Source: Streptomyces aureoverticillatus (GTDB taxonomy: Bacteria; Actinomycetota; Actinomycetes; Streptomycetales; Streptomycetaceae). Taken from it: a DNA stretch of 64,000 bases. The notes below the pieces were generated by a model. That model did not search any database. It was not told where the DNA came from and saw only the letters and a program-made list of their open reading frames with translations. Numbering within the stretch: the first letter of the stretch is position 1; each line of letters starts with the position of its first letter. Both the position numbers and the translations under genes were made by a program. The stretch covers positions 186,001 through 250,000 of the forward strand of contig NZ_BMSY01000005.1 of NCBI RefSeq assembly GCF_014649395.1, in the 5' to 3' direction. Of the stretch, positions 35,893 through 43,695 are shown one piece after another.

Positions 35893-36116
35893 AGGGCGTG
35901 TCCGATGGGTCCGGCCGACCATGTTCGGGATGCCCTTCATCGGGGTCGAGCGGGGTCTGGTGCGTGCAGTTGCAAGGCGGAGGAGGGCGTCGACGCGGAT
36001 GGGGCCTCGCCTGCTCGAGCGAAGCCGAGAGCTCGGGGAAGTCGGCAACCGACGACAACGCCGCAGATGTGCGTGCCAGACCCCGCGACGTCGGCAGGAC
36101 CCATCGGACACGCCCT
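35893..36116. mobile_element. 224-bp MITE-like element with 27-bp terminal inverted repeats
   Basis: The ends are exact inverted copies over 20 bases (AGGGCGTGTCCGATGGGTCC at 35893-35912, complement at 36097-36116), and pairing extends to 27 bases with one mismatch (35893-35919 and 36090-36116). No transposase frame fits inside. The centre holds a stem-loop repeat (35998-36040) also found in uvrC. No clear target duplication is visible. The right end lies 11 bases before the corA ATG, next to its AGGAG ribosome site. Such terminal sequences resemble IS5-type ends of streptomycetes, from memory only. Confidence 0.75.
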
Positions 36117-36127
36117 AGGAGCTGCAC

Positions 36128-37282
36128 ATGTCGATGTCGGGGAACCTGCGGAAGGTCGGAAACCTCCGCAAGGTCGGGAATCTGCGGAGTGTCCGCGGAC
36201 TGCGGAAGGTGGCTGCGCTGACCCGGCGCGGCCCCCGCGTCGACCTGAGCCACCCCGCCCGCTCGCCGCTGGGCTCGTCGGTCGTGAAGTGCGTGACGTA
36301 TCGCAAGGGCGTCCGCCAGACGCCGAGTGGCGACGGGGACCTCGCCGAGACGGTGGCGCAGGTCCGCAAGAGCGACGACGGCTTCGTGTGGCTGGGCCTC
36401 CATGAGCCCACGGAGCGGGAGTTCGCGGGCATCGCCGACCTCTTCGACCTGCACCCGCTGGCGGTCGAGGACGCGGTCCACGCCCACCAGCGGCCGAAGG
36501 TCGAGCGCTATGACCAGACGCTGTTCGCCGTGTTCAAAACGGTCTGTTACGTCGAGCACGCCGAGCTGACCGCGACCAGCGAGGTGGTGGACACCGGCGA
36601 GATCATGGTCTTCGTCGGCAAGGACTTCGTGATCACCGTGCGGCACGGCAGGCACGGCTCGCTGGGGCCGCTGCGCGAGGCGCTCGAAGGGACGCCCGAG
36701 CAGCTGGCGCAGGGCCCGGCGGCGGTGCTGCACGCCATCGCGGACCAGGTCGTGGACGACTATCTCGGCGTGGCGGACGCGGTGCAGGCCGACATCGACC
36801 AGGTCGAGGCCGAGGTGTTCTCCCCCGAGGGCGCGCGCGGGACCGACCCCGGCCGGATCTATCAGCTCAAGCGCGAGCTCCTGGAGCTGAAGCGGGCGGT
36901 GGTGCCGCTCGGCCGCCCGCTGCAGGTCCTCGCCGCGAAGCCGACGCGCCTGATCGCCCCCGAGATACAGGCCTATTTCCGGGACGTGGACGACCACCTC
37001 AAGCGGGTCACCGAGCAGATAGCGTCCTTCGACGAACTGCTGAACTCGATCCTCCAGGCGCATCTCGCCCAGGTGACGGTCGCGCAGAACGAGGACATGC
37101 GGAAGATCACGGCCTGGGCCGCGATCGTCGCCGTGCCCACGATGGTCTGCGGGGTCTACGGCATGAACTTCGACCACATGCCCGAGCTCCGCTGGCAGTA
37201 CGGCTACGGGATGGTGATGGGGCTGATAGCCACGGCGTGCGTCGCGCTGTACCGGGGCTTCCGGCGCAACGGCTGGCTGTGA
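36128..37282 (+). CDS. corA: CorA-family magnesium/cobalt transporter
   Basis: CorA forms pentameric channels for Mg2+ uptake. The 384-residue product has the acidic cytoplasmic domain (about 55-300), and two C-terminal membrane helices. The diagnostic YGMNF sits at about 344-348 after the first one. The periplasmic loop acids follow (DHMPEL). The first 30 residues are unusual, made of repeats of NLRKVG coded by 18-bp repeats. The ATG at 36128 has AGGAG 7-11 bases upstream. This ribosome site directly touches the mobile element, so the promoter must be inside the element or lost. A GTG-started shorter form near residue 52 (VVKCVTYRKG) is a fair alternative. Confidence 0.93.
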   Translation: MSMSGNLRKVGNLRKVGNLRSVRGLRKVAALTRRGPRVDLSHPARSPLGSSVVKCVTYRKGVRQTPSGDGDLAETVAQVRKSDDGFVWLGLHEPTEREFAGIADLFDLHPLAVEDAVHAHQRPKVERYDQTLFAVFKTVCYVEHAELTATSEVVDTGEIMVFVGKDFVITVRHGRHGSLGPLREALEGTPEQLAQGPAAVLHAIADQVVDDYLGVADAVQADIDQVEAEVFSPEGARGTDPGRIYQLKRELLELKRAVVPLGRPLQVLAAKPTRLIAPEIQAYFRDVDDHLKRVTEQIASFDELLNSILQAHLAQVTVAQNEDMRKITAWAAIVAVPTMVCGVYGMNFDHMPELRWQYGYGMVMGLIATACVALYRGFRRNGWL

Positions 37283-37330
37283 CGGCGCCGGGCGGGCGGG
37301 GCCTGGTGCTGCCCGGTCAGACCCCGTTGT

Positions 37331-37361
37331 TGTCCGGACAGAGCTCGATGTTGTCCGGACA
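37331..37361. repeat. Two TGTCCGGACA palindromes 21 bp apart
   Basis: The perfect 10-base palindrome occurs at 37331-37340 and 37352-37361 within a 21-bp tandem repeat, between the converging corA and CBS genes. Two helical turns separate them, as in paired protein sites. The place after both genes argues for a terminator or chance duplication. Confidence 0.6.
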
Positions 37362-37399
37362 GAGCCCGGTGCCGCCCGGGCAGGACGGGTGCCGCGAGG

Positions 37400-37819
37400 T
37401 CAGGACCTGGCGTAGACGCTCTCGACCCAGCCCGCGAGCTGTTCGTCGCTGAGGTGCTTGGCGAGGTCGGCCTCGCTGATCATGCCGACCAGGCGCTTGT
37501 TCTCGATCACGGGCAGCCTGCGGATCTGGTGGCCCTGCATCTCGTTCAGCACCTCGTCGACGTCCGCGTCCGACGCGATCCAGCGCGGTGTGCCCTGCGC
37601 CATGTCGCCCGCGGTGACCTTGGCCGGGTCGTGCCCCATGGCCACACAGCCGACGACGATGTCGCGGTCGGTGAGGATGCCGCAGAGCCGCTCGTTCTCG
37701 TCGCTGATGGGCAGGGCACCCACGTCGAGCTGGCGCATGAGCTGGGCGGCGCGGTCCAGGGTCTCGTGAGCGGGGATCCACTGGGCACCCCGGTGCATGA
37801 TGTCTCCGGCGGTGGTCAT
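37400..37819 (-). CDS. Two-CBS-domain protein
   Basis: The 139-residue protein is a Bateman module of two CBS domains (about 8-60 and 72-128), which usually bind adenosyl nucleotides to sense energy or charge. Typical pieces are DIMHRGAQWI, GALPISDENERLCGILTDRDIVV and RRLPVIENKRLVGMISEADLA. It has no attached enzyme domain. In Streptomyces such single proteins are often induced under stress. The ATG is preceded by GGGAGGTA. It is convergent with corA. Confidence 0.93.
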   Translation of the reverse strand: MTTAGDIMHRGAQWIPAHETLDRAAQLMRQLDVGALPISDENERLCGILTDRDIVVGCVAMGHDPAKVTAGDMAQGTPRWIASDADVDEVLNEMQGHQIRRLPVIENKRLVGMISEADLAKHLSDEQLAGWVESVYARS

Positions 37820-38009
37820 GGGTACCTCCCGGTGCCGGACGGCCGGCGCGGCGCGGGGGCGCCGCCGGTCCCGGCTGGTCCCGGCGTCGTCCTCATTCTC
37901 GTCGCCGCACAGGTGGGGCGCACCCGCAGGCGGCGGGGCCGGAGCGGGCGCGGCGCGGGGCCCGGGACACGGGGTGCGATCAGTCCGCCCGCGCGGGGTG
38001 GTGCCGGCC

Positions 38010-38642
38010 TCAGCCGGTCCAGGCGGGGTGGCGGGGGTCGTCGGCGCGGACCACGACGTCGGCCGCGGCCGTGGGGTCGGCCTCCGTCGCGTACCGCTCG
38101 AAGGCCGGCAGGGTCCACTGCTCCTCCGCCGGTGTGCGCCGTCGCAGCGCGCCGGGTGAGAGGTGCACGTGCACCGTCAGATCGAAGGGGAACCAGTGGC
38201 CGAGAAGGAGGGGGCCGTGCAGCAACAGCAGGGCTCCGGGCGGGAGTTGGACATGCGGGGTGCGGGTGGCGCGGTCGGCGCGCGGGTCCCACAGGTCGGG
38301 CAGGACCCGGCCGGTGCCGTCCGCCTCCAGCGGGCCGAAGACCTCGCGCCAGAGGGCGCCGGTGTCGAACCAGCCGCTGTAGTACGCCTCGACGTCCTCG
38401 TGTCCGTACTCGAGGCGCAGCGAGGCGGGCCGCAGGAAGCCCTCGGTGCCGACGACCAGCGAGGGCCGCCCGCGCACGCGCAGCGCCTCGCTCACCCGCT
38501 GGGCCAGTTCGCCGGGCCGGGCGGCGGGCGCCCCGTCGAAGGCGACGCGGGGCCAGGGGGCGCCGTCCTCCGGCTCCAGGGCGAGGAGCCGGTCCGCGAG
38601 GGTGTCCGTGAGCCGTTCCCAGGTGATCGCTTCGAGTCGCAC
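38010..38642 (-). CDS. Uridine kinase-like P-loop protein with a lost Walker A motif
   Basis: The 210-residue product aligns by pattern with uridine kinase/phosphoribulokinase proteins: RVAFDGAPAARPGELAQRV (about 32-50) sits where VAVDGxxGSGKT should be, followed by FLRPASLRLEYGHEDVEAYYSGWFDTGALWREVFGPL (about 89-125), the UPRT-type DxxxFD lid region, and GALLLLHGPLLL. The GK(S/T) of the P-loop is absent, so kinase activity is doubtful. It may be a nucleotide-binding regulator. It starts at the ATG 38640-38642. The 190-bp gap to the CBS gene shows no gene. Confidence 0.75.
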   Translation of the reverse strand: MRLEAITWERLTDTLADRLLALEPEDGAPWPRVAFDGAPAARPGELAQRVSEALRVRGRPSLVVGTEGFLRPASLRLEYGHEDVEAYYSGWFDTGALWREVFGPLEADGTGRVLPDLWDPRADRATRTPHVQLPPGALLLLHGPLLLGHWFPFDLTVHVHLSPGALRRRTPAEEQWTLPAFERYATEADPTAAADVVVRADDPRHPAWTG

Positions 38643-38829
38643 GGGCCCATGATGCCGTGCGGGGTTCCGGGCCCGGCGGCCGCGTGCGGGGGGGGCGGCC
38701 GGGCGGGCAGGAAACGGACATGGCCGTTCCTCTCGTGCGCCCCCGCCCCCGCCCCCCGCCGCATTCCCGAGACGACCGCGTATGGCTCTGCGGGGTCCGC
38801 GTATGGCGTGGAGCGTGCCGTGGTCATTG

Positions 38830-38845
38830 ACTGTTCTTAGACAGT
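38830..38845. promoter_or_regulatory. ACTGT-N6-ACAGT dyad upstream of the DUF1772 gene
   Basis: ACTGTTCTTAGACAGT is an inverted repeat with 5-base arms, 66 bases before the DUF1772 start and next to a TTGACT hexamer. It is an AT-rich spot in a 269-bp divergent gap otherwise holding C-rich tracts. A TetR-like site is possible. Confidence 0.35.
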
Positions 38846-38911
38846 TCGCGCCCTGCCGGATCCGGTGCGGCGCGCCGACCGCCCGAGGCCGGACCCACCC
38901 AGGGAGTTGCC

Positions 38912-39391
38912 ATGATCGACGGACCCTACTTCGTGCTCACCGTGCTCGGCGCGGTCGCCTGCGGCCTCGTCGCCGGGGTGTTCATCGGCTTCTCCACCTT
39001 CGTGATGAAGGGCCTCGCCGCGCTGCCGCCGGCCCAGGGCGTCGCCGCGATGCAGGCGATCAACGTCGCGGCGGTGAAGCCGCCGTTCATGGCGGTGTTC
39101 ATGGGCGCGACGGGCGTCAGCGCGGTGCTCGCCGTGGTCACGTTCGTGGTGTGGCCCGACGAGGGCACCGTGGAGCTGCTGCTCGGCTGCGCGCTGTATC
39201 TCTTCGGCTGCTTCGGCGTCACCATCGCCGCCAACGTGCCGCGGAACGACGCGCTGGCGAAGGTCGACCCGGCATCCGAGCACGGCGCCGAGTACTGGCG
39301 TACGTACGTGACCGAGTGGACCATGTGGAACCACATCCGCACCGGCGCCGCCACCGCCGCGACCGTGTCCCTCGTCCTCGGCCTGACCTGA
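38912..39391 (+). CDS. DUF1772 (anthrone oxygenase-like) membrane protein
   Basis: The 159-residue protein has four predicted membrane spans and the DUF1772 pattern: LVAGVFIGFSTFVMKGL near residue 20, the central NVAAVKPPFMAVFMG (about 55-70), FGVTIAANVPRNDALA (about 104-119) and the C-terminal WTMWNHIRTGAATAA (about 137-151). Fungal relatives take part in anthraquinone oxidation, but the bacterial role is not known. A good AGGGAG ribosome site precedes the ATG. Confidence 0.88.
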   Translation: MIDGPYFVLTVLGAVACGLVAGVFIGFSTFVMKGLAALPPAQGVAAMQAINVAAVKPPFMAVFMGATGVSAVLAVVTFVVWPDEGTVELLLGCALYLFGCFGVTIAANVPRNDALAKVDPASEHGAEYWRTYVTEWTMWNHIRTGAATAATVSLVLGLT

Positions 39392-39562
39392 GACGTCCCG
39401 GCCCGACCTGAGGAATCCTCGGCCTGACCCCAGGCGCCCCCGGCCCGGCCCGAGGCCGGCCCCGCCCCCCGCATGCCGCCCCCACCACCCCGACGTACCG
39501 TGGCTGAAAGACGCGCCCTGCGCGCAGGGAGACCTTCGCGCAGGAGGACTAGGGAGACGGCG

Positions 39563-41053
39563 ATGGCCGACCCCAAGGGGTTCCTGCGGCATCCGCGCCG
39601 GGAGTGGCCGCGGCGGCCGGTGGGCGAGCGGGTCAAGGACTGGGACGAGGTGTACGTCCCCGGCGCGCTGCTGCCCCTCGTGGAGCCGCAGGCCGAGCGG
39701 TGCATGGACTGCGGGGTTCCGTTCTGCCACGAGGCCTGTCCGCTGGGGAACCTGATCCCCGAGTGGAACGACCTCGTCTCCCGCGCGGACTGGCACGCCG
39801 CCGCCGAGCGGCTGCACGCGACGAACAACTTCCCCGAGTTCACCGGGCGGTTGTGCCCGGCGCCGTGCGAGGCGGGCTGCGTGCTCGCCATCAACCAGCC
39901 GGCGGTGACCATCAAGAACGTCGAGGTGGCCATCGCCGACCGCATCTGGGCGGACGGCCTCGCGCCGCCGCGGGCGCCGCAGCGGCTCACCGGGCGGACG
40001 GTGGGGGTCGTGGGGTCGGGGCCCGCGGGGCTCGCGGCGGCGCAGCAGCTGACGCGGGCCGGGCACACGGTCGTCGTGTACGAGCGGGACGACCGCGCGG
40101 GCGGGCTGCTGCGGTACGGGATTCCCGCGTTCAAGATGGAGAAGCGGCACCTGGAGCTGCGGCTCGCGCAGATGCGGGCCGAGGGCACGAAGTTCCGTAC
40201 GTCGACGGAGGTCGGCCGGGACATCGGCGGAGCGGCGCTGCGGGCTCGTCACGACGCGGTCGTGCTGGCCGTCGGGGCCACGGCGTGGCGGGAACTTCCG
40301 GTGCCGGGCCGGGAGTTGGACGGGGTACGGCAGGCGATGGAGTATCTGCCGGGGGCCAACCGGGTGTGCGAGGGCGATCTGGACGTCTCGCCGCTGTCCG
40401 CCGCCGGCAAGCACGTGGTGATCGTGGGCGGCGGCGACACCGGCGCGGACTGCCTGGGGACGGCGGTGCGGGAGGGTGCCGCGTCGGTCACGCAGGTGGA
40501 CATCCGGGCACTGCCGCCGGCCGAGCGCGACGAGGAGACCGACCCCTGGCCGTCCTACCCCACCGTGCACCGGGTGTCCCCCGCCCACGAGGAGGCCGGC
40601 GAGCTGGGCTTCGCGCAGGAGTCGGACGCCGACGCGCGCCTGTTCGCGGCGTCGACGCTGCGGTTCGCCGGGGACGCGGCGGGCCGGGTGCGGGCCGTCC
40701 ACCTGGGCGCCGTGGACGCGCGGCGGCGGCCGGTGCCGGGCGCCGAGCGGGTGCTGCGGGCCGACCTGGTGCTGCTGGCGCTGGGGTTCCGTGGGCCCGA
40801 GGTGACGGCGGGCGGCGCGGTCGCGGAGCTGGGCGTGACGGTGGCGCCGGACGGGACGGTGGCCCGGGACGAGGGGTACGCGACGGACGTGCCCGGGGTG
40901 TACGTCGCCGGGGACGCGGGCCGCGGCCAGTCCCTGGTGGTCTGGGCGATCGCGGAGGGCCGCGCGGCCGCGGCGGCGGTGGACCGCCACCTCATGGGCA
41001 CGACGGCCCTCCCCGCACCGGTGACGGCGAAGGACCGCCCGCTCAGGGCGTGA
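39563..41053 (+). CDS. gltD: Glutamate synthase small subunit
   Basis: GltD is the FAD/NADPH and iron-sulfur subunit that passes electrons to the large subunit GltB for glutamate synthesis. The 496-residue product has N-terminal cluster cysteines CMDCGVPFCHEACP (about 47-60) and CPAPCEAGC (about 98-106), FAD site VGSGPAGLAAAQQL (about 150-163), a second nucleotide site VGGGDTGADC (about 287-296) and the final GDAGRGQSLVVWAIAEGR. The usual large-subunit gene gltB is not beside it, so this copy is separated from its partner or serves as a stand-alone NADPH-dependent electron donor. The ATG has AGGGAGACGG upstream. Confidence 0.92.
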   Translation: MADPKGFLRHPRREWPRRPVGERVKDWDEVYVPGALLPLVEPQAERCMDCGVPFCHEACPLGNLIPEWNDLVSRADWHAAAERLHATNNFPEFTGRLCPAPCEAGCVLAINQPAVTIKNVEVAIADRIWADGLAPPRAPQRLTGRTVGVVGSGPAGLAAAQQLTRAGHTVVVYERDDRAGGLLRYGIPAFKMEKRHLELRLAQMRAEGTKFRTSTEVGRDIGGAALRARHDAVVLAVGATAWRELPVPGRELDGVRQAMEYLPGANRVCEGDLDVSPLSAAGKHVVIVGGGDTGADCLGTAVREGAASVTQVDIRALPPAERDEETDPWPSYPTVHRVSPAHEEAGELGFAQESDADARLFAASTLRFAGDAAGRVRAVHLGAVDARRRPVPGAERVLRADLVLLALGFRGPEVTAGGAVAELGVTVAPDGTVARDEGYATDVPGVYVAGDAGRGQSLVVWAIAEGRAAAAAVDRHLMGTTALPAPVTAKDRPLRA

Positions 41054-41346
41054 GCGCGGCCCGCGTTCCGGCGACGTACACCCCGGGCACGCCCAGCCCC
41101 CAAGGCCCGAGCACAACCGCACATCCAGCCCCGCAAGACCCGCGCACACCTCACCCCGCCCCGCCCCGACCGCCAGGAATCGGCCAAACTCGCGGCGCGA
41201 GCAGGCCCACCGACAACCCGCCATTCAGGGCCTATTCAGTGCCTGTTCAGTGCCTGAGGAACTCCCGGGACTCCCGGGGCGCCCACGGACGCGCCGACCC
41301 GACGCACCCCCACCCCCCGCCGCCCGGCCCGCGGGCCCCGCGCCCC
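41054..41346. other. 293-bp gap between the converging gltD and methyltransferase genes
   Basis: I see no gene here. Around 41223-41259 there are near-repeats of ATTCAGGGCCT, ATTCAGTGCCTG and TTCAGTGCCTG, then CCGGGACTCCCGGGG, which can fold. The rest is C-rich low-complexity DNA. One or more terminators are likely but none stands out. Confidence 0.5.
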
Positions 41347-42204
41347 TCACTCCTTGTGAGCGACCCCGCCGAAGATGGGCAGCGGCCCGTCCCCCACCGA
41401 GGGGGTCGGTTCGCCCAGTTCCGGATGCCACTCGTCGGCCACGGTCACGCCGGGCGGCACCAGGGTCAGGCCGTCGAAGAACCGGATCACCTCGGCGCGG
41501 TCGCGCAGGGCGAGGCTGATGGCGCGGGACTTGTAGAGGTCGCCGGCCGTCCGCGCCCGGTCCGGGGTGAACTCGCCGGTGCCGTGGGACAGCATCAGGT
41601 AGCTTCCGGACGGCAGCGCGGAGACCAGCTCGTCCACCACTTCGTACGCACCGTCCTCGTCCGGGACGAAGTGCAGGAGCGCGACCAGCGACAGGGCCAC
41701 CGGACGCGTGAAGTCGAGGGTCCTGCGGGCCTCCGCGAGGATCGCGGCGGGGTCGCGGGCGTCGCCCTGGATGTACTCCGTGGCACCTTGCGGCGTCGAC
41801 CGCAGCAGCGCCTCGGCGTGGGCGAGCACGATCGGGTCGTTGTCGCAGTAGACGACGCGGGCGTCCGGCGCGATGCCCTGGGCGATCTGGTGCAGGTTGG
41901 GCTCGGTCGGGATGCCGGTGCCGACGTCCAGGAACTGCCGGACCCCGGCGGTGGCCAGCCACCGCGTGGCACGCTGCATGAACGCGCGGTTGGCCCGGGC
42001 CACGGCCGGGATCCGCGGGTCCATGGCGACGAGTTGACGGCCCATCTCCTCGTCGACGGGGTAGTTGTCCTTGCCGCCGAGCCACCAGTCGTACATCCGC
42101 GCGGGATGCGGCTTGCTCGTGTCGATGTACGGCGAGCCGCCGCACGACGAATCGCCGCACGACGAGCCGCCCGCGTCACCCTGGGCCTGCCCCGTCCCGG
42201 TCAT
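41347..42204 (-). CDS. DUF574-family SAM-dependent methyltransferase
   Basis: The 285-residue enzyme belongs to the actinobacterial S-adenosyl methyltransferase family PF04672. Family marks are PARMYDWWLGGKDNYPVDEE (about 34-53), motif I FLDVGTGIPTEPNLHQ (about 92-107), YCDNDPIVLAHAEALL (about 121-136), LVALLHFVPD and YLMLSHGTGEF. The start has AAGGGAG upstream. The N-terminal SSCGDSSCGGS stretch is unusual and could bind a metal. Members often lie beside XRE/DUF397 regulators in streptomycetes, as here. The substrate is unknown. Confidence 0.92.
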   Translation of the reverse strand: MTGTGQAQGDAGGSSCGDSSCGGSPYIDTSKPHPARMYDWWLGGKDNYPVDEEMGRQLVAMDPRIPAVARANRAFMQRATRWLATAGVRQFLDVGTGIPTEPNLHQIAQGIAPDARVVYCDNDPIVLAHAEALLRSTPQGATEYIQGDARDPAAILAEARRTLDFTRPVALSLVALLHFVPDEDGAYEVVDELVSALPSGSYLMLSHGTGEFTPDRARTAGDLYKSRAISLALRDRAEVIRFFDGLTLVPPGVTVADEWHPELGEPTPSVGDGPLPIFGGVAHKE

Positions 42205-42226
42205 CTGTGGCTCCCTTGTCCCTTCC

Positions 42227-42294
42227 CGACGTACAAAGCTCACCGACGCACAAAGCTCACCGTCGCACCAAGCCCATCGACGCAAAAAGCTCGC
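42227..42294. repeat. Four 17-bp tandem repeats in the methyltransferase leader
   Basis: Units CGACGYACAAAGCTCAC begin at 42227, 42244, 42261 (diverged) and 42278. They fill most of the 101-bp gap between the DUF397 gene and the methyltransferase start. The AAAGCT core is unusually A-rich for this genome. A repeated regulator site or slippage product are both possible. Confidence 0.85.
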
Positions 42295-42305
42295 CCCGAC
42301 ACGTG

Positions 42306-42617
42306 TCACGACAGCAAGAAGTCCGCCTCCCCCGCCTTCGCGCCCTGTATGAACGCCCTGATCTCACCGTCCGTGTAGATCAGCGCGGGTCCGTCGGGGT
42401 CGGAGGACTGCCGGACGGCGACCCGGCCGTCGGCCAGCTTCATGGCTTCGAGACAGTTGCCGCCGTTGCCGCCGCTCCACGGCTTGTGCCAGCCCTCCAT
42501 GCCGAGTTCGCGCGCGGGCATGCCGTTGTAGATGCGGGACCCGGGGGGCCGGGAATCGGCGCGGGTGTCGGGCCGGGACGCGGGGCCCGTGCCCGCACGG
42601 TGTCGATCTCGGTCCAT
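42306..42617 (-). CDS. DUF397-domain protein
   Basis: The 103-residue product ends in a complete DUF397 domain (about 40-103): GWHKPWSGGNGGNCLEA, VAVRQSSDPDGPALIYTDGE, FIQGAKAGEADFL. The first 30 residues are a basic disordered tail. The ATG lies directly after the TGA of the XRE regulator gene. A later ATG at about residue 33 or 40 could be the real start if the tail is not translated. DUF397 proteins are paired with Scr1-type XRE regulators in actinobacteria and are proposed as toxin-antitoxin-like or developmental switch partners. Confidence 0.92.
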   Translation of the reverse strand: MDRDRHRAGTGPASRPDTRADSRPPGSRIYNGMPARELGMEGWHKPWSGGNGGNCLEAMKLADGRVAVRQSSDPDGPALIYTDGEIRAFIQGAKAGEADFLLS

Positions 42618-43478
42618 TCACAGCTCCTTGCGGACATCCCGGAGGATCTCCTTCGTGCGTTGTGCGGTCGCGGCCTGGGCCGCCATGCGGTCCATGACCT
42701 CAAGATGGGTCGCCACCTCGGTGCGCGCGTCCAGGTAGACGGCGCCGGTCAGGTACTCGCTGTAGACCATGTCCGGCAGCTCCGCCATCGCGAATCGGAA
42801 GAGCACGAACGGTCCGAAGGTGCCTGGGTGCGGGCCCGCCGCGAACGGCGCGACCTGCAGGGTCACGTGCGGCAGCTCCACGGCTTCGAGCAGGCGGTCG
42901 ATCTGCGCGCGCATCACCTCGGGTCCGCCGACGGGACGGCGCAGCGCGGTCTCGTCCATCACGACCCACAGCCGCGGCGCGTCCTCGCGGCTGAGCAGCG
43001 TCTGGCGCTCCATGCGCAGCGCCACGTACCGCTCGATGTCCTCGGGCCGGGTCTGGCCGATGGCCCCGGAGCGCAGCACGCCACGCGCGTAGTCCTCCGT
43101 CTGGAGCAGCCCGGGCACGAAGTGCGGCTCGTAGGACCTGATGAGGCTCGCGGCGCCCTCCAGGCTGACGTACATGCTGAACCAGCCGGGCAGGATGTCG
43201 TGGAAGCGCTGCCACCAGCCGGGCTTGTTCGCCTCCTCGGCGAGCAGCACGAAGGCGTCGGCCTCTTCGTCCGTGACGCCGTACGCCTTCAGCAGCAGCT
43301 GGAGGTACGGGATCTTCAGGGCGACCTCGGCCGTCTCCATGCGGCGGACCGTGGCAGGGGCCACGCGGAGGATCCGCGCGGCTTCGTCGCGTTTGAGGCC
43401 CGCCCGTTCGCGCAGGTCCTGCAGGCGACGACCGAGAACGACCTGTCCGACGGTCGGCGCCGACCGCGGTTCGCTCAC
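42618..43478 (-). CDS. Scr1/WhiJ-type XRE regulator (DUF5753)
   Basis: The 286-residue regulator has an N-terminal XRE helix-turn-helix (about 15-70, LGRRLQDLRERAGLKRDEAARILRV...) and a C-terminal DUF5753 domain (about 90-275) with SYEPHFVPGLLQTEDYARGVL, LWVVMDETALRRPVGG and LPHVTLQVAPFAAGPHPGTFGPFVLF. Such proteins, including WhiJ of Streptomyces coelicolor, act with a small DUF397 partner to repress development. The DUF397 gene follows at once and an anti-sigma-like ATPase gene is divergent. This is the full three-part layout of the whiJ/abaA-type loci. Confidence 0.93.
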   Translation of the reverse strand: MSEPRSAPTVGQVVLGRRLQDLRERAGLKRDEAARILRVAPATVRRMETAEVALKIPYLQLLLKAYGVTDEEADAFVLLAEEANKPGWWQRFHDILPGWFSMYVSLEGAASLIRSYEPHFVPGLLQTEDYARGVLRSGAIGQTRPEDIERYVALRMERQTLLSREDAPRLWVVMDETALRRPVGGPEVMRAQIDRLLEAVELPHVTLQVAPFAAGPHPGTFGPFVLFRFAMAELPDMVYSEYLTGAVYLDARTEVATHLEVMDRMAAQAATAQRTKEILRDVRKEL

Positions 43479-43695
43479 GTCCTACCTCCACCCACTTCGC
43501 GTCGCTCTCCGCATCGCTTCCGTGCGACTCGCGTTACCGTGCGTCACCGCACTTCACTGCGCGTCGCGCCAAGTCACGCCGCTTGGTGAGGCGTTGCGAG
43601 AAGTGTGCCATGCGGCGTCTCAAAGGAACACGTCACTGTGCACTTTTCAGAGTGGGTCTTGCCAAGGTGTTCGCGGCGGGGCGATAGTGGAGAGC

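Noticed and set aside
34996..36111. Methyltransferase starting inside the mobile element (371 residues)
   Set aside because: The extra 106 residues are translated from the 224-bp element and its flank and have no methyltransferase pattern. The ATG at 35793 starts the conserved part.
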